In this document: positions 18,806 through 27,493 of the stretch, piece by piece
How positions within the stretch are numbered: position 1 is the first letter of the stretch
How the letters are laid out: the number at the start of each line of letters is the position of its first letter
Origin: Actinomycetales bacterium
GTDB taxonomy: Bacteria; Actinomycetota; Actinomycetes; Actinomycetales; Dermatophilaceae
Reading direction: 5' to 3'
DNA length: 64,000 bases
NCBI GenBank assembly: GCA_016715285.1
Contig: JADKAO010000011.1
Coordinates: forward strand, 1-64,000
Program-made: the position numbers and the translations under genes
Notes under the pieces: generated by a model
What the model saw: only the letters and a program-made list of their open reading frames with translations
Databases searched by the model: none
Told to the model about the DNA's origin: nothing

Positions 18806-20446
18806 TTAGCGCTTCTTGACGATCTGAGCCTGGTCAATGTGCTCGTCCTGCAACGCCTCTGGCGTTGCTTCGTGGCCGACGTCCACCAGGTGCTCGCTGC
18901 CGTGGCCGCTGAACTGCTTCTTAAACTCCGTGACCGCAGCCTCAAGGCCAGCGCGGGTGCTGTCCTCGAACTTCTGGGTCTCGCGGATGGCGTTGAGCAG
19001 GCCAGGGTGGCTGTGGCGCAGGAAGTCGAGGAACTCCGACTCGAACCTGCGGACGTCTTCGACCGCGATCGAGTCGAGCTGTCCAGTCGTGCCCGCCCAC
19101 ACCGAGACAACCTGCTCTTCGACCGGGAACGGGGCACTCTGGCGCTGCTTGAGCAACTCGACCAGACGGGCACCCTTGGCCAGCTGAGCACGCGAGGCGG
19201 GGTCGAGGTCGGAGGCGAACATCGCGAACGCCTCCATGGCGCGGAACTGCGCGAGGTCGAGCTTGAGACGACCCGCGACTTCCTTCATCGCCTTGATCTG
19301 GGCGGCGCCACCGACACGCGACACCGACACACCCACGTCGATGGCGGGGCGGACGTTGGCGTTGAACAGGTCGGCCTGGAGGTAGATCTGGCCGTCGGTG
19401 ATCGAGATGACGTTGGTCGGGATGTAGGCCGACACGTCACCGGCCTTGGTCTCGATGATCGGCAGGCCAGTCATCGAGCCAGCGCCGAGGTCGTCGGAGA
19501 GCTTCGCGCAACGCTCGAGCAACCGCGAGTGGAGGTAGAAGACGTCACCGGGGTAGGCCTCGCGGCCCGGGGGACGACGCAGCAGCAGCGACACGGCGCG
19601 GTAGGCCTCGGCCTGCTTGGACAGGTCGTCGAAGACGATGAGGACGTGCTTGCCGTCGTACATCCAGTGCTGGCCGATGGCCGAGCCGGTGTAGGGAGCG
19701 AGGTACTTGAAGCCCGCGGCGTCCGAGGCCGGGGCCGCGACGATCGTCGTGTACTCCAGCGCGCCAGCGTCTTCGAGCGTGCCGCGCACGGCGGCGATAG
19801 TCGAGCCCTTCTGGCCGATGGCGACGTAGATGCAGCGCACCTGCTGCTCGGGGTCGCCGGACTCCCAGTTGCGCTTCTGGTTGATGATCGTGTCGACCGC
19901 GACCGTGGTCTTGCCGGTCTGGCGGTCGCCGATGATGAGCTGGCGCTGGCCGCGACCGATGGGGGTCATGGCGTCGACGGCCTTGAGGCCGGTCTGCAGC
20001 GGCTGGTGCACCGACTTGCGCTGCATGACCGTGGGGGCCTGCAGCTCGAGCGCGCGGCGGGTCTCGCTCTGAATCTCGCCGAGCCCATCGATGGGCTGGC
20101 CGAGCGGGTTGATGACACGACCAAGGAAGGCGTCGCCGACAGGCACAGAGAGGACCTCGCCCGTGCGCTTGACGACCTGGCCTTCTTCGATACCCGCGAA
20201 CTCACCGAGGACCACGACACCGATCTCGTGAACGTCGAGGTTGAGCGCGATGCCCAACGTTCCGTCCTCGAACTGCAGCAACTCGTTGGTCATCGCCGAT
20301 GGCAGACCCTCGACGTGCGCGATGCCGTCGGCCGCGTCGACGACCCGACCGACCTCTTCACGGCTCGCTGCGCCCGGCTCGTAGGACTGCACGAACTGGT
20401 CCAGTGCGTCCCGGATCTCCTCCGGACGGATCGTAAGCTCCGTCAT
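18806..20446 (-). CDS. atpA: F1Fo ATP synthase alpha subunit
   Basis: 546 residues. Starts MTELTIRPEEIRDALDQF, the delta-contacting N-terminus. Walker A GDRQTGKT near residue 170, IYVAIGQKGSTIA near 200, the arginine-finger region SVSRVGGAAQIKAMK near 372. The C-terminus has an extended charged tail common in actinobacteria. Regulatory non-catalytic nucleotide-binding subunit of F1. It is 126 bp after atpH; that spacer also holds a paired octamer. Confidence 0.99.
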   Translation of the reverse strand: MTELTIRPEEIRDALDQFVQSYEPGAASREEVGRVVDAADGIAHVEGLPSAMTNELLQFEDGTLGIALNLDVHEIGVVVLGEFAGIEEGQVVKRTGEVLSVPVGDAFLGRVINPLGQPIDGLGEIQSETRRALELQAPTVMQRKSVHQPLQTGLKAVDAMTPIGRGQRQLIIGDRQTGKTTVAVDTIINQKRNWESGDPEQQVRCIYVAIGQKGSTIAAVRGTLEDAGALEYTTIVAAPASDAAGFKYLAPYTGSAIGQHWMYDGKHVLIVFDDLSKQAEAYRAVSLLLRRPPGREAYPGDVFYLHSRLLERCAKLSDDLGAGSMTGLPIIETKAGDVSAYIPTNVISITDGQIYLQADLFNANVRPAIDVGVSVSRVGGAAQIKAMKEVAGRLKLDLAQFRAMEAFAMFASDLDPASRAQLAKGARLVELLKQRQSAPFPVEEQVVSVWAGTTGQLDSIAVEDVRRFESEFLDFLRHSHPGLLNAIRETQKFEDSTRAGLEAAVTEFKKQFSGHGSEHLVDVGHEATPEALQDEHIDQAQIVKKR

Positions 20447-20516
20447 CTGCTCTTCTTCTCCTGTTGTCTCGGCGGGTGAGCCGGTCTTCGTTCAGGTCGG
20501 TCTGCTTATGGTGCTG

Positions 20517-20545
20517 GTATGCCGGGTGGTGCGTGACCGGCATAC
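20517..20545. repeat. Inverted pair of the GTATGCCG octamer in the atpH-atpA spacer
   Basis: GTATGCCGG at 20517-20525 pairs with CCGGCATAC at 20537-20545, a 9-bp perfect stem with an 11-nt loop, lying between the atpH stop and the atpA start. It is the second such pair in the operon. Confidence 0.8.
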
Positions 20546-20572
20546 GCCGGGTTTGTGCGCGGTGGTGCGGGA

Positions 20573-21388
20573 TCAGGAGCCGAAGTGGCGCCGGGCCCCT
20601 TCGAGCTTGCGAAGCACGGTGCCGTCGACGACCTCGTCGCCGATCTCCACCTTGATGCCACCGACGACGCTCGGGTCGAGGACGACGTTGAGGTGGACCT
20701 GCTTGCCGTAGATGCGGGTCAAGGCTGCGGCCAGTCGCTCGCGTTGCGAACCGTCGAGTTCGACCGCGCTCGTGACCGTCGCGGCCAACTGGGCACGCCG
20801 CTCGGCGAGGATGCCGAGGTACTCGTCAATGACCGTCGAGAAGCGACGGCCCCGTGGGGCCGACACTGCCTGGCGGGCGAGGCGGGCCGTGGCTGGCGAC
20901 ACCTTGTCGGCAAGGAGGCGATCAACGAGAGCCGCCTTGCCACCAGCGTCGGCGTGCCGGTCGGTCAGCGCGTCGCGCAAGGCAGGCGTGCCAGCGACGA
21001 TCCGCTCGAAGCGGAACAACTCGTCCTCGACCTGGTCACCACGGCCCTGAGCGGCCGCGCTGGCGGCCAGAGCCTCGACGGCGAACCGCTCAATCGTGTC
21101 CGTCAAGTCACGGTCAACCGACCAGCGCTGTCCAACCAAGGTGGCGACGACGTCTATCGCCGCGCCAGATGCCTTGCCGGCCAACAAGTTCCGGGCAAGC
21201 CCTCCCTTGGCCGCGGCATCGCGAGTGGGGTCCGTGAGGGCCCGGCGCAACGCGGCGCTTGAGTCGATAGCCGCCGCAACGCCCAACAAGTCGTCGGCCA
21301 AGCTGGCCGGGTCGACGCTGCCACCGGCGAGGGCGGCCTCGAAGACCTCCTGGCCAGCTGCAGCTGCCGCGCGCGATGAGCCTTGCAT
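20573..21388 (-). CDS. atpH: F1Fo ATP synthase delta subunit
   Basis: 271 residues, the long actinobacterial form. N-terminal helical domain starting MQGSSRAAAAAGQEVFEAAL; the C-terminal OSCP signature is LDPSVVGGIKVEIGDEVVDGTVLRKLEGAR near 235-265. Connects F1 to the peripheral stalk. Unlike mycobacteria, b and delta are separate genes here. The ATG shares one base with the atpF stop (TGATG), so translation is coupled. Confidence 0.97.
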   Translation of the reverse strand: MQGSSRAAAAAGQEVFEAALAGGSVDPASLADDLLGVAAAIDSSAALRRALTDPTRDAAAKGGLARNLLAGKASGAAIDVVATLVGQRWSVDRDLTDTIERFAVEALAASAAAQGRGDQVEDELFRFERIVAGTPALRDALTDRHADAGGKAALVDRLLADKVSPATARLARQAVSAPRGRRFSTVIDEYLGILAERRAQLAATVTSAVELDGSQRERLAAALTRIYGKQVHLNVVLDPSVVGGIKVEIGDEVVDGTVLRKLEGARRHFGS

Positions 21389-21975
21389 CAGGAGTCAGTC
21401 CCCCCCACCTTCACCGGGCGGATCTCTCCTGCTTCGAGGTCGGCGAGGAAGCGCTCGACGATGCCCTTCTGGCGGGTCTCGTCGTGCAGCGACTCACCCA
21501 CGATGCGGCTGGCGAGGTCGGTGGACAGGCGTCCCACCTCACCGCGCAGCGAGACGACCGCCTGCTGGCGCTCGGCCTCGATTTGCTTCTGAGCGCTCTC
21601 GACGATGCGGGCGGACTCGGCCTGAGCCTGGGCCCGCATCTCGGCGACGATCTGGGCGGCGTGGGCACGCGCGTCCTCGCGGATCTTGTTGGCCTCGCCA
21701 CGAGCGTCGGCAAGCTGCGCGTTGTAGTGGTCGAGCGCAGCCTTGGCCTCGGCCTGAGCCTTTTCGGCCTTGGCGATGCCACCTTCGATGGCCTCGGCGC
21801 GCGCGGCATACGCCTTCTCTAGGTTGGGCACGACCTTGGTCTTGACCACCCAGTAGAGGATGCCGATCGCGACGAACCCGAAGATGAGCTCCGGGAGGTA
21901 CGGCAGGATCGGCGGGGCGCTCGCCTGGCTATCGCCGCTGGCGGCCAGCGCGCGCACTCCGGTGAGTTGCAGCAC
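21388..21975 (-). CDS. atpF: F1Fo ATP synthase b subunit
   Basis: 195 residues. One membrane helix near 25-45 (LPELIFGFVAIGILYWVV), then a long charged helix rich in Ala, Glu, Lys and Arg (AYAARAEAIEGGIAKAEKAQAEAKAAL) that forms the peripheral stalk, and a C-terminal delta-binding region. About 24 polar residues precede the helix, normal for actinobacteria. Starts 49 bp after atpE. Confidence 0.97.
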   Translation of the reverse strand: MLQLTGVRALAASGDSQASAPPILPYLPELIFGFVAIGILYWVVKTKVVPNLEKAYAARAEAIEGGIAKAEKAQAEAKAALDHYNAQLADARGEANKIREDARAHAAQIVAEMRAQAQAESARIVESAQKQIEAERQQAVVSLRGEVGRLSTDLASRIVGESLHDETRQKGIVERFLADLEAGEIRPVKVGGTDS

Positions 21976-22024
21976 GGGTACTCCTCGTGTCAGGGCCTAG
22001 TGGGGAGGGCGTCGAGCCCAGGGA

Positions 22025-22234
22025 TCACTTCGGCGAGATGAAGAAGAGCACGAGGCCGAAGATGGCGAGCGCCTCGGCGAGGGCGAAGCCCAGAATCGCG
22101 ATCGGACGCAGCATGTTGCCGGCCTCAGGCTGGCGGGCGACGCCGTTGATGTAGGCAGCGAAGATCAGACCGACGGCGATGGCCGGACCGATGGCCGCGA
22201 GACCGTAGCCAACGAGGTTCAGGTTGCCAGTCAC
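22025..22234 (-). CDS. atpE: F1Fo ATP synthase c subunit
   Basis: 69 residues, two membrane helices joined by the polar loop ARQPE (33-37). Helix 2 reads ILGFALAEALAIFGLVLFF, with the proton-binding carboxylate Glu in LAEAL near residue 54. Helix 1 has GPAIAVGLIF; no sodium-binding Gln pattern is seen, so proton coupling is expected. Proteolipid ring of Fo and the target of diarylquinolines in mycobacteria. Confidence 0.98.
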   Translation of the reverse strand: MTGNLNLVGYGLAAIGPAIAVGLIFAAYINGVARQPEAGNMLRPIAILGFALAEALAIFGLVLFFISPK

Positions 22235-22360
22235 GTGTTTCCTCTTTCTCGGTTGCCTTCCGGCACGTCACCGGAAGGTAGGTGGGGCAGAAATCAAACT
22301 CAGGTATGCCGTGGTGCGAGGTCCTGCGGGTCAAGCAAGTGACGCTGGGGGTAGATCAGA

Positions 22361-23194
22361 TCAGTGCTCGTCGGCGACGGCGCTACCGAAGTAGGACGCT
22401 GCCAACAGGGTGAAGACGAAGGCCTGCAGGAACTGGACCAAGCCCTCAAAGAGGGTCATAACAAACGCCATCAGCCACGCAGGGAGCGCGACGAACTTCA
22501 GCGCGAAGGTATCGGCCTGGACCAACTCCCAGCCGCCGATGATGAAGACGGCCAGCAGCATGTGACCGGCAAACATGTTGCCGAACAAACGCAAGGCGAG
22601 CGTCAGCGGGCGGGTGATGAAGAAGGTGAGCAGTTCGAGGAAGACGATGAGCGGGAGCAGCCAACCCGGGATGCCCGGCGGAATCATCCACTTCACGTAG
22701 TTAAGGAAGCCGTGCTGCTTCTTGATGCCGATCCAGTGGTAGACGACATAAACGACGAGAGTCAGCGCGATCGGGAAGCCGATGCGGCTCATCGTCGGGA
22801 ACTGGATTGGGGGGATGATCCCGAACAGGTTGTTGAGCAGGATCAACACGAAGAGGGAAAAGAGCAACGGGACGAAGCGCAGGAAGTCCTTGCTGCCGAT
22901 CATGTCCTTGGCGACGTCATTGCGGACGAAGTTGTAGACCAGCTCGGTGTAGTGCTGGCCCTTGCCTGGGACGACCGCGGCCCGCTTCGTCGTCGACACG
23001 AGCCACCACGACAGCAGCGCGACCGAGAGCATGATGACGACCATCGAACGGGTGATGACGATGGGGTAGTCCCCGATGTGCCCAAGGGTGACCAGTGGCT
23101 GCCAAAATCCCTCCGGCGTAGGGGGGAAGTGACCCCCGTCACCTTCTGCGGAAAGGCTCCCGAGAGAGGGGATCAGCGCGGCGAAACTCACCAT
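22361..23194 (-). CDS. atpB: F1Fo ATP synthase a subunit
   Basis: About 277 residues from ATG 23194. The frame is open further upstream to 23278, but those residues are not family-like. AGGAG at 23201-23197 gives better spacing for the GTG at 23191, so the start is uncertain by one codon. Five or six membrane spans; the essential Arg is in LTLALRLFGNMFAGHML near 205-220, and YFGSAVADEH ends the protein. Stator channel of Fo. The following spacer to atpE holds one octamer copy at 22304. Confidence 0.97.
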   Translation of the reverse strand: MVSFAALIPSLGSLSAEGDGGHFPPTPEGFWQPLVTLGHIGDYPIVITRSMVVIMLSVALLSWWLVSTTKRAAVVPGKGQHYTELVYNFVRNDVAKDMIGSKDFLRFVPLLFSLFVLILLNNLFGIIPPIQFPTMSRIGFPIALTLVVYVVYHWIGIKKQHGFLNYVKWMIPPGIPGWLLPLIVFLELLTFFITRPLTLALRLFGNMFAGHMLLAVFIIGGWELVQADTFALKFVALPAWLMAFVMTLFEGLVQFLQAFVFTLLAASYFGSAVADEH

Positions 23195-23291
23195 CACTCC
23201 TGACTGACGGACATTGTCTGGACCAGGGAACAGGCCACACACACGGGCAAGGCCGTCGGTTGCCCGAGACCTTGACATGTTGCTGGCTGGC

Positions 23292-23630
23292 TCATGGCCT
23301 ACCGTACCGGACCCAGATCACGTAGACCGACATGATCATGCCTGCGATGATCCCCACACCCACGATGAAGCTCGTGCCGAGCCACTGGTCGATGAGCCAT
23401 CCGACACCCCCGAACAGCGCCGGGCCGGTGATGAGGTAGGCGATCACGGTCGACGCGACCGCGTCACCATAGAACTCCCCCGCACCGCGCATGACGGCAG
23501 CGGCCGTGCCCGTGGCGCTGGGAGACTCTTGGCCGCTCACCTGAAGAGGGTCTGCGGGGACCGTCGGATCGCGAGGGAACGCCCCCTCCGGCTCGCTCTC
23601 ACTAGACGCGACGTGGCCAAGATCACTCAT
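23292..23630 (-). CDS. AtpZ/AtpI-family small membrane protein
   Basis: 112 residues from ATG 23630. A polar, acidic N-terminus of about 60 residues is followed by two membrane helices: AVASTVIAYLITGPALFGGVGWLID and SFIVGVGIIAGMIMSVYVIW. The GGVGWLIDQWLGT motif is characteristic of the AtpZ/AtpI group, which assists c-ring assembly or ion homeostasis near atpB. Its start overlaps the stop of the preceding gene by 8 bp, so the two are coupled. Confidence 0.82.
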   Translation of the reverse strand: MSDLGHVASSESEPEGAFPRDPTVPADPLQVSGQESPSATGTAAAVMRGAGEFYGDAVASTVIAYLITGPALFGGVGWLIDQWLGTSFIVGVGIIAGMIMSVYVIWVRYGRP

Positions 23631-24081
23631 GAGTAGGACCTCCGACTGCGATTCGAGATCGTGAAAAGGCGGTGATTGCACCGATCTGCCACGTGATCGT
23701 CACCGTAATCGCCGTGAGCGCGAACGGAATTGATTCGACCCACGACATCTGGCGCAAGGCGAGGAAGGCCGCCGTCAGCGCGATCAACTGGCCGATGTAA
23801 ACCACGAGTGCGCCAGCCAACGCCAACCCAGCTCCGCCACCCAGGACGAAGCGGAGCGCCCGAAGGCCCCCAGTGAAGAACGCCAGGGTCAGCACCGTGG
23901 CGACGAGTGACGACAGCGCTCCATGCTCGGCGTGCGTGATCCAGGACACCACCGCGGCTATCAAGCCCACGAAGAGAGCCGGCAGGACACCCACCGTCAG
24001 CATCCGCGAGGTCGCGTCCTGACCCGGTGAAGCCCGCCTGGAAGCCGGCCCACCTGACGTGGGTGAGAGGTCAGCGGACAT
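23623..24081 (-). CDS. AtpI-like four-helix membrane protein, first gene of the atp operon
   Basis: About 152 residues from ATG 24081 (GTG 24084 just before it is also possible). A 27-residue polar start is followed by four membrane helices (MLTVGVLPALFVGLIAAVVSW; LSSLVATVLTLAFFTGGLRAL; GLALAGALVVYIGQLIALTAAFLAL; IPFALTAITVTITWQIGAITAF). This layout and position match the AtpI/uncI or Rv1303-type proteins. Exact role unproven. A Crp-type operator lies 35 bp upstream. Confidence 0.75.
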   Translation of the reverse strand: MSADLSPTSGGPASRRASPGQDATSRMLTVGVLPALFVGLIAAVVSWITHAEHGALSSLVATVLTLAFFTGGLRALRFVLGGGAGLALAGALVVYIGQLIALTAAFLALRQMSWVESIPFALTAITVTITWQIGAITAFSRSRIAVGGPTHE

Positions 24082-24118
24082 CACGAGAAGAGAGCCTTCG
24101 GGGCGGCGAATGGGAGAT

Positions 24119-24134
24119 TGTGAAAGGTATCACA
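24119..24134. promoter_or_regulatory. Perfect Crp/GlxR operator upstream of the atp operon
   Basis: TGTGA-AAGGTA-TCACA matches the Crp/GlxR consensus TGTGA-N6-TCACA at all ten fixed positions, with flanking T and A extending the dyad to TTGTGA...TCACAA. It overlaps the wecA stop codon and lies 35-53 bp upstream of the first atp gene. cAMP-dependent control of atp genes by GlxR is known in corynebacteria; the same is inferred here. Confidence 0.72.
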
Positions 24135-25242
24135 AGCGTTTGGACCGGCTTCGGGACGCGAGCAGCGAGGGCAGGTAGGCCGTGAGCACCGCAGCCGCTA
24201 CGACGGCTGCCGTCGTAATACCGACTGTCCACCAGCCCCGGTAAAACGCGATGCTGACCGTGCCGAGCGCGACGACGGCAGCCCAGAGATAGAGGACGAG
24301 GACCGCGGCACGGTGGCCATGGCCGCGCCTCATCATCCGGTGGTGCAGATGGAGGCTGTCAGCCTCCCATGGGCGTTGCCCAGCACGCGCGCGCCGGAAA
24401 ATCGCGAGGACCATGTCGAGCAACGGCAACGACAGCACCGCGAGCGGTGCCGCTATGGGCAGCAGCGCAGCCGTGAGTTGGTCGCCACTCACGCTGCTGG
24501 GGTCGACGTTGCCGGTCAACGACACGGTGGCGGCGGCAAGGAGAAGTCCGAGCAGTAACGCGCCGGAGTCGCCCATAAATAGCCGCGCCGGATTGAAATT
24601 GTGCGGCAAGAAGCCCAAGCAGCACCCCAAGGTCGCCGCCGTCACAAAGGTCGCCGTCGAGAACACATTGGCCGGGTTGTAGGTAAAACCGAGCCGGTAG
24701 GCATACACGAAAAACGCGAGCGACGCGATCGCGACAAGCCCTGCCGCCAGCCCATCCAACCCATCGATGAAATTGACGGCATTCGTGGTCACGAGGACGA
24801 CGAGCACCGTGATCCCGATGAGGACTGGCCCTGGCAGCACCGTGCTCGTGCCGAAGAACGGCACCTGCAGCATGACCACACCCTTATAGGCCATCACCCC
24901 AGCGGCGAGTGCTTGGCCGGCGAACTTCGCGAACCAATCGAGCTCGCGGATGTCATCGAGCGCACCGACGGTCACGATGATAAGCGCGCCCAACAGGACG
25001 CCCGTCATTTGCCCGCTCGAGTAGACCCCCTTCAAGAAGGGCAGCTGTCGCGCGACCACCGTTGCCGCGGCGAACCCCAGGAAGATCCCCACCCCACCCA
25101 ATCGCGGGATCGGGACGCTGTGCACGTCCCGTTCCCGGATGGGCGTCACCGCGCGGACGAGGACCGCGACCGCGCGGACCAAGGGCGTGGCGAGGTACGT
25201 GACGGCCATGGCCACCACGCACACAAGCAGATACTCACGCAC
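24130..25242 (-). CDS. wecA: Polyprenyl-phosphate GlcNAc-1-phosphate transferase (WecA-like)
   Basis: 370 residues with about 11 membrane spans. Family motifs: HSVPIPRLGGVGIFLGF near 42, the aspartate pair in LGALDDIRELDWFAKF near 92, NAVNFIDGLDGLAAG near 155, LFMGDSGALLLG near 225, and DSLHLHHRMMRRGHGHR near 295. These identify a MraY/WecA family enzyme that moves a sugar-1-phosphate onto decaprenyl or undecaprenyl phosphate at the membrane. Its place just upstream of the atp operon matches Rv1302, which starts arabinogalactan linker synthesis in mycobacteria; here the product may be teichoic acid or another wall glycopolymer. It is 28 bp after glyA. Confidence 0.9.
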   Translation of the reverse strand: MREYLLVCVVAMAVTYLATPLVRAVAVLVRAVTPIRERDVHSVPIPRLGGVGIFLGFAAATVVARQLPFLKGVYSSGQMTGVLLGALIIVTVGALDDIRELDWFAKFAGQALAAGVMAYKGVVMLQVPFFGTSTVLPGPVLIGITVLVVLVTTNAVNFIDGLDGLAAGLVAIASLAFFVYAYRLGFTYNPANVFSTATFVTAATLGCCLGFLPHNFNPARLFMGDSGALLLGLLLAAATVSLTGNVDPSSVSGDQLTAALLPIAAPLAVLSLPLLDMVLAIFRRARAGQRPWEADSLHLHHRMMRRGHGHRAAVLVLYLWAAVVALGTVSIAFYRGWWTVGITTAAVVAAAVLTAYLPSLLASRSRSKRL

Positions 25243-25269
25243 CGGGGAGCGGGCTCCTTCGCGACGTGA

Positions 25270-26550
25270 TTAGGGGCGAGGGTATGCCGGGTAGCGCGTC
25301 ACGAGATCAGTCACCTCTGCGCGCACCTTGCGGCTCACCTCGTGATCGGGGTCAGCGTCACCCTTGGTGATCGCCGTCGCCATGAGCTCAGCGATCTTGA
25401 CCATCTCAGCGGTGCCCATCCCCTGAGTCGTGACACATGGGGTGCCGACGCGGATGCCAGAGGCGATGCTCGGCGGCGCCGGGTCGAAGGGGATCGCGTT
25501 CTTGTTGAGCACGATGCCAGCCGCGTCGGCGCGGGCCTCTGCATCCTTGCCTGTGACGCCCACGCCTTGCAGGTCATGCAGCGACAGGTGGGTGTCGGTG
25601 CCACCGGTCGTCGGCCGGATGCCGTGCTCAGCGAGGGAGGTTGCAAGCGTGCGGGCGTTCGCGATGACCTGCTTGGCGTAGGCGGCATACTCCGGGGTTG
25701 CGCATTCCTTGAAGTTGACCGCCTTCGCCGCCACGGTGTGCATTTGCGGGCCGCCCTGCATCATCGGGAAGACCGCTTTGTCGATGGCCGTCGCGTGCTC
25801 GGCCTTGCACACGATCGCGCCGGAGCGGGGGCCGCGCAGCACCTTGTGGGTCGTAAACGACACAACGTCGGCGTGCGGCACTGGGCTGGGAATCGCCCCT
25901 CCGGCGACAAGGCCAATGAAGTGCGCGGCGTCGACCCAGAAGATCGCGCCGATTTCGTCGGCAACGCGACGGAAGAACTCGAAGTCGATGAGTCGCGGGA
26001 TCGCGGACCCACCAGCGAGGATGACCTTGGGGCGGTGCTCCTTGGCGAGGGCCTCGACCTGGGCGTAGTCGATGTCTTCGGTTTCCTTGTCGACGCCGTA
26101 GTGCACCGCGTTAAACCACTTGCCCGAGAACGACACCTTGGTCCCATGCGTGAGATGGCCGCCGTGGGGCAGGCTCATCGCGAGGATCGTCTCGCCGGGC
26201 TTGAGGAAGGCCCCGTAAACAGCCTGGTTGGCGCTCGCCCCGCTGTGCGGTTGCACGTTAGCGTGGTCGGCTCCAAAGAGCGCCTTCGCCCGCTCGATGG
26301 CGATATTTTCGGCCTTGTCGACCTCTGAGCAGCCGCCGTAGTAGCGCCGACCGGGATAACCCTCCGCGTACTTGTTGGACAGCGTGGAGCCCAGCGCGGT
26401 GAGGACCGCGGGCGACGACAGGTTTTCGGAAGCGATGAGCTGGAGCCCGCCTCGGATCCTGGCTAGCTCAGACAGCAACACCCCGGCGATGTCGGGGTCG
26501 AAGGCGGCGAGGGCGTCGTAGTCGGACCCGTAGAAGGGCTGGGAACTCAT
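25270..26550 (-). CDS. glyA: Serine hydroxymethyltransferase
   Basis: 426 residues. The PLP lysine is in VVSFTTHKVLRGPRSG near 230. Other signatures are LIASENLSSPAVLTALGS near 38, YAEGYPGRRYYGGCSEVDKAE near 60, and ILAGGSAIPRLIDF near 175. It converts serine and tetrahydrofolate to glycine and methylenetetrahydrofolate in the cytoplasm. It lies between tsaC and wecA on the same strand. Starts at ATG 26550 with AGGAGCC upstream. Confidence 0.97.
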   Translation of the reverse strand: MSSQPFYGSDYDALAAFDPDIAGVLLSELARIRGGLQLIASENLSSPAVLTALGSTLSNKYAEGYPGRRYYGGCSEVDKAENIAIERAKALFGADHANVQPHSGASANQAVYGAFLKPGETILAMSLPHGGHLTHGTKVSFSGKWFNAVHYGVDKETEDIDYAQVEALAKEHRPKVILAGGSAIPRLIDFEFFRRVADEIGAIFWVDAAHFIGLVAGGAIPSPVPHADVVSFTTHKVLRGPRSGAIVCKAEHATAIDKAVFPMMQGGPQMHTVAAKAVNFKECATPEYAAYAKQVIANARTLATSLAEHGIRPTTGGTDTHLSLHDLQGVGVTGKDAEARADAAGIVLNKNAIPFDPAPPSIASGIRVGTPCVTTQGMGTAEMVKIAELMATAITKGDADPDHEVSRKVRAEVTDLVTRYPAYPRP

Positions 26551-26637
26551 AGGTCAGGGCTCCTGGGCGGCTGAGTCGGGGCGAAAGCGGACACGCATCA
26601 AGCAGCCTCAACTGTATGCCGTCTGGCATGCCGTCCG

Positions 26638-27483
26638 TCAGCTGCGGCGCCGAGCCCCTGCGATCCGTGGCGCGTTGCGACGTGGGTCGGCCGCACGTGC
26701 GCGGCTGGCTTCTTCCCGTCGGCGCGCCCGCTCGGCAGCCGCCAGGGCCTCGTCGTAGGCACGTCGTTCGTCCGCCTGCGCGGCTGCTGCGGCAGCGACG
26801 AGCTCAGCGACGACGCCGTCGACCGCTTCCTGCGACAACGCACCAGCCCGCAAGACGCGCGGCTCGGCGCCGGTGCAGTCGAGGATGGTCGACGGGAGCG
26901 CCTCAGCTGATGCCGACGATGGTCCCGCGTCCAGATAGACGGCAACGGCCATCCCCAGCTGATCCTGGGCGTCGGCAGCCGTTGTGGCCGCTACCTGCCC
27001 GGTGCGGTTGGCGCTGGTCACGGCCATCGGGCCGACAGCCCGCAGCACCGCCAACGCGACCGGGTGGTCTGGCATTCGAAGCGCCACCGTCCCATGGGTC
27101 TCGCCGATATCCCAGAGGAGGGACGCCTGTGCGCGAAGGACAAGGGTGAGCGGCCCGGGCCAAAAGGCATCGATGAGGGCACGCGCATAAGCCGGGACCT
27201 CGGTTGCCAGCCCGTCAACAGTCGCTGGTCCAGGCACCAACACGGGGGGCGGCACCTGACGATCGCGACCCTTGGCCGCGAGCAGTGCGCTCACAGCGCT
27301 GGCATCGAATGCGTCGCATCCGATGCCGTAGACGGTATCCGTGGGCATGACGACCAGGCCGCCGTGACGGATCGCTTCAACCGCTGCCACCACGCCCTCG
27401 CTGATGGTGGCCTCGTCCGTGCAGGCGTGGACGATCGACGTCGACCGGGACGTCGGTCCGGCGTTGTCGTCGCGCGAACTCAT
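26638..27483 (-). CDS. tsaC: Threonylcarbamoyl-AMP synthase (Sua5/YrdC)
   Basis: 281 residues. YrdC domain (about 30-215) with GGLVVMPTDTVYGIGCDAFD, AAKGRDRQVPPPVLV, FWPGPLTLVLRA, VALRMPDHPVALAVL and SANRTGQ. It makes threonylcarbamoyl-AMP from threonine, bicarbonate and ATP for the t6A modification of tRNAs. There is no Sua5 C-terminal domain; instead a highly charged coiled-coil-like tail rich in Ala, Arg and Glu occupies the last 50 residues. Follows prmC by 10 bp, as in mycobacteria. Confidence 0.93.
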   Translation of the reverse strand: MSSRDDNAGPTSRSTSIVHACTDEATISEGVVAAVEAIRHGGLVVMPTDTVYGIGCDAFDASAVSALLAAKGRDRQVPPPVLVPGPATVDGLATEVPAYARALIDAFWPGPLTLVLRAQASLLWDIGETHGTVALRMPDHPVALAVLRAVGPMAVTSANRTGQVAATTAADAQDQLGMAVAVYLDAGPSSASAEALPSTILDCTGAEPRVLRAGALSQEAVDGVVAELVAAAAAAQADERRAYDEALAAAERARRREEASRARAADPRRNAPRIAGARRRS

Positions 27484-27493
27484 GTCAACGATC

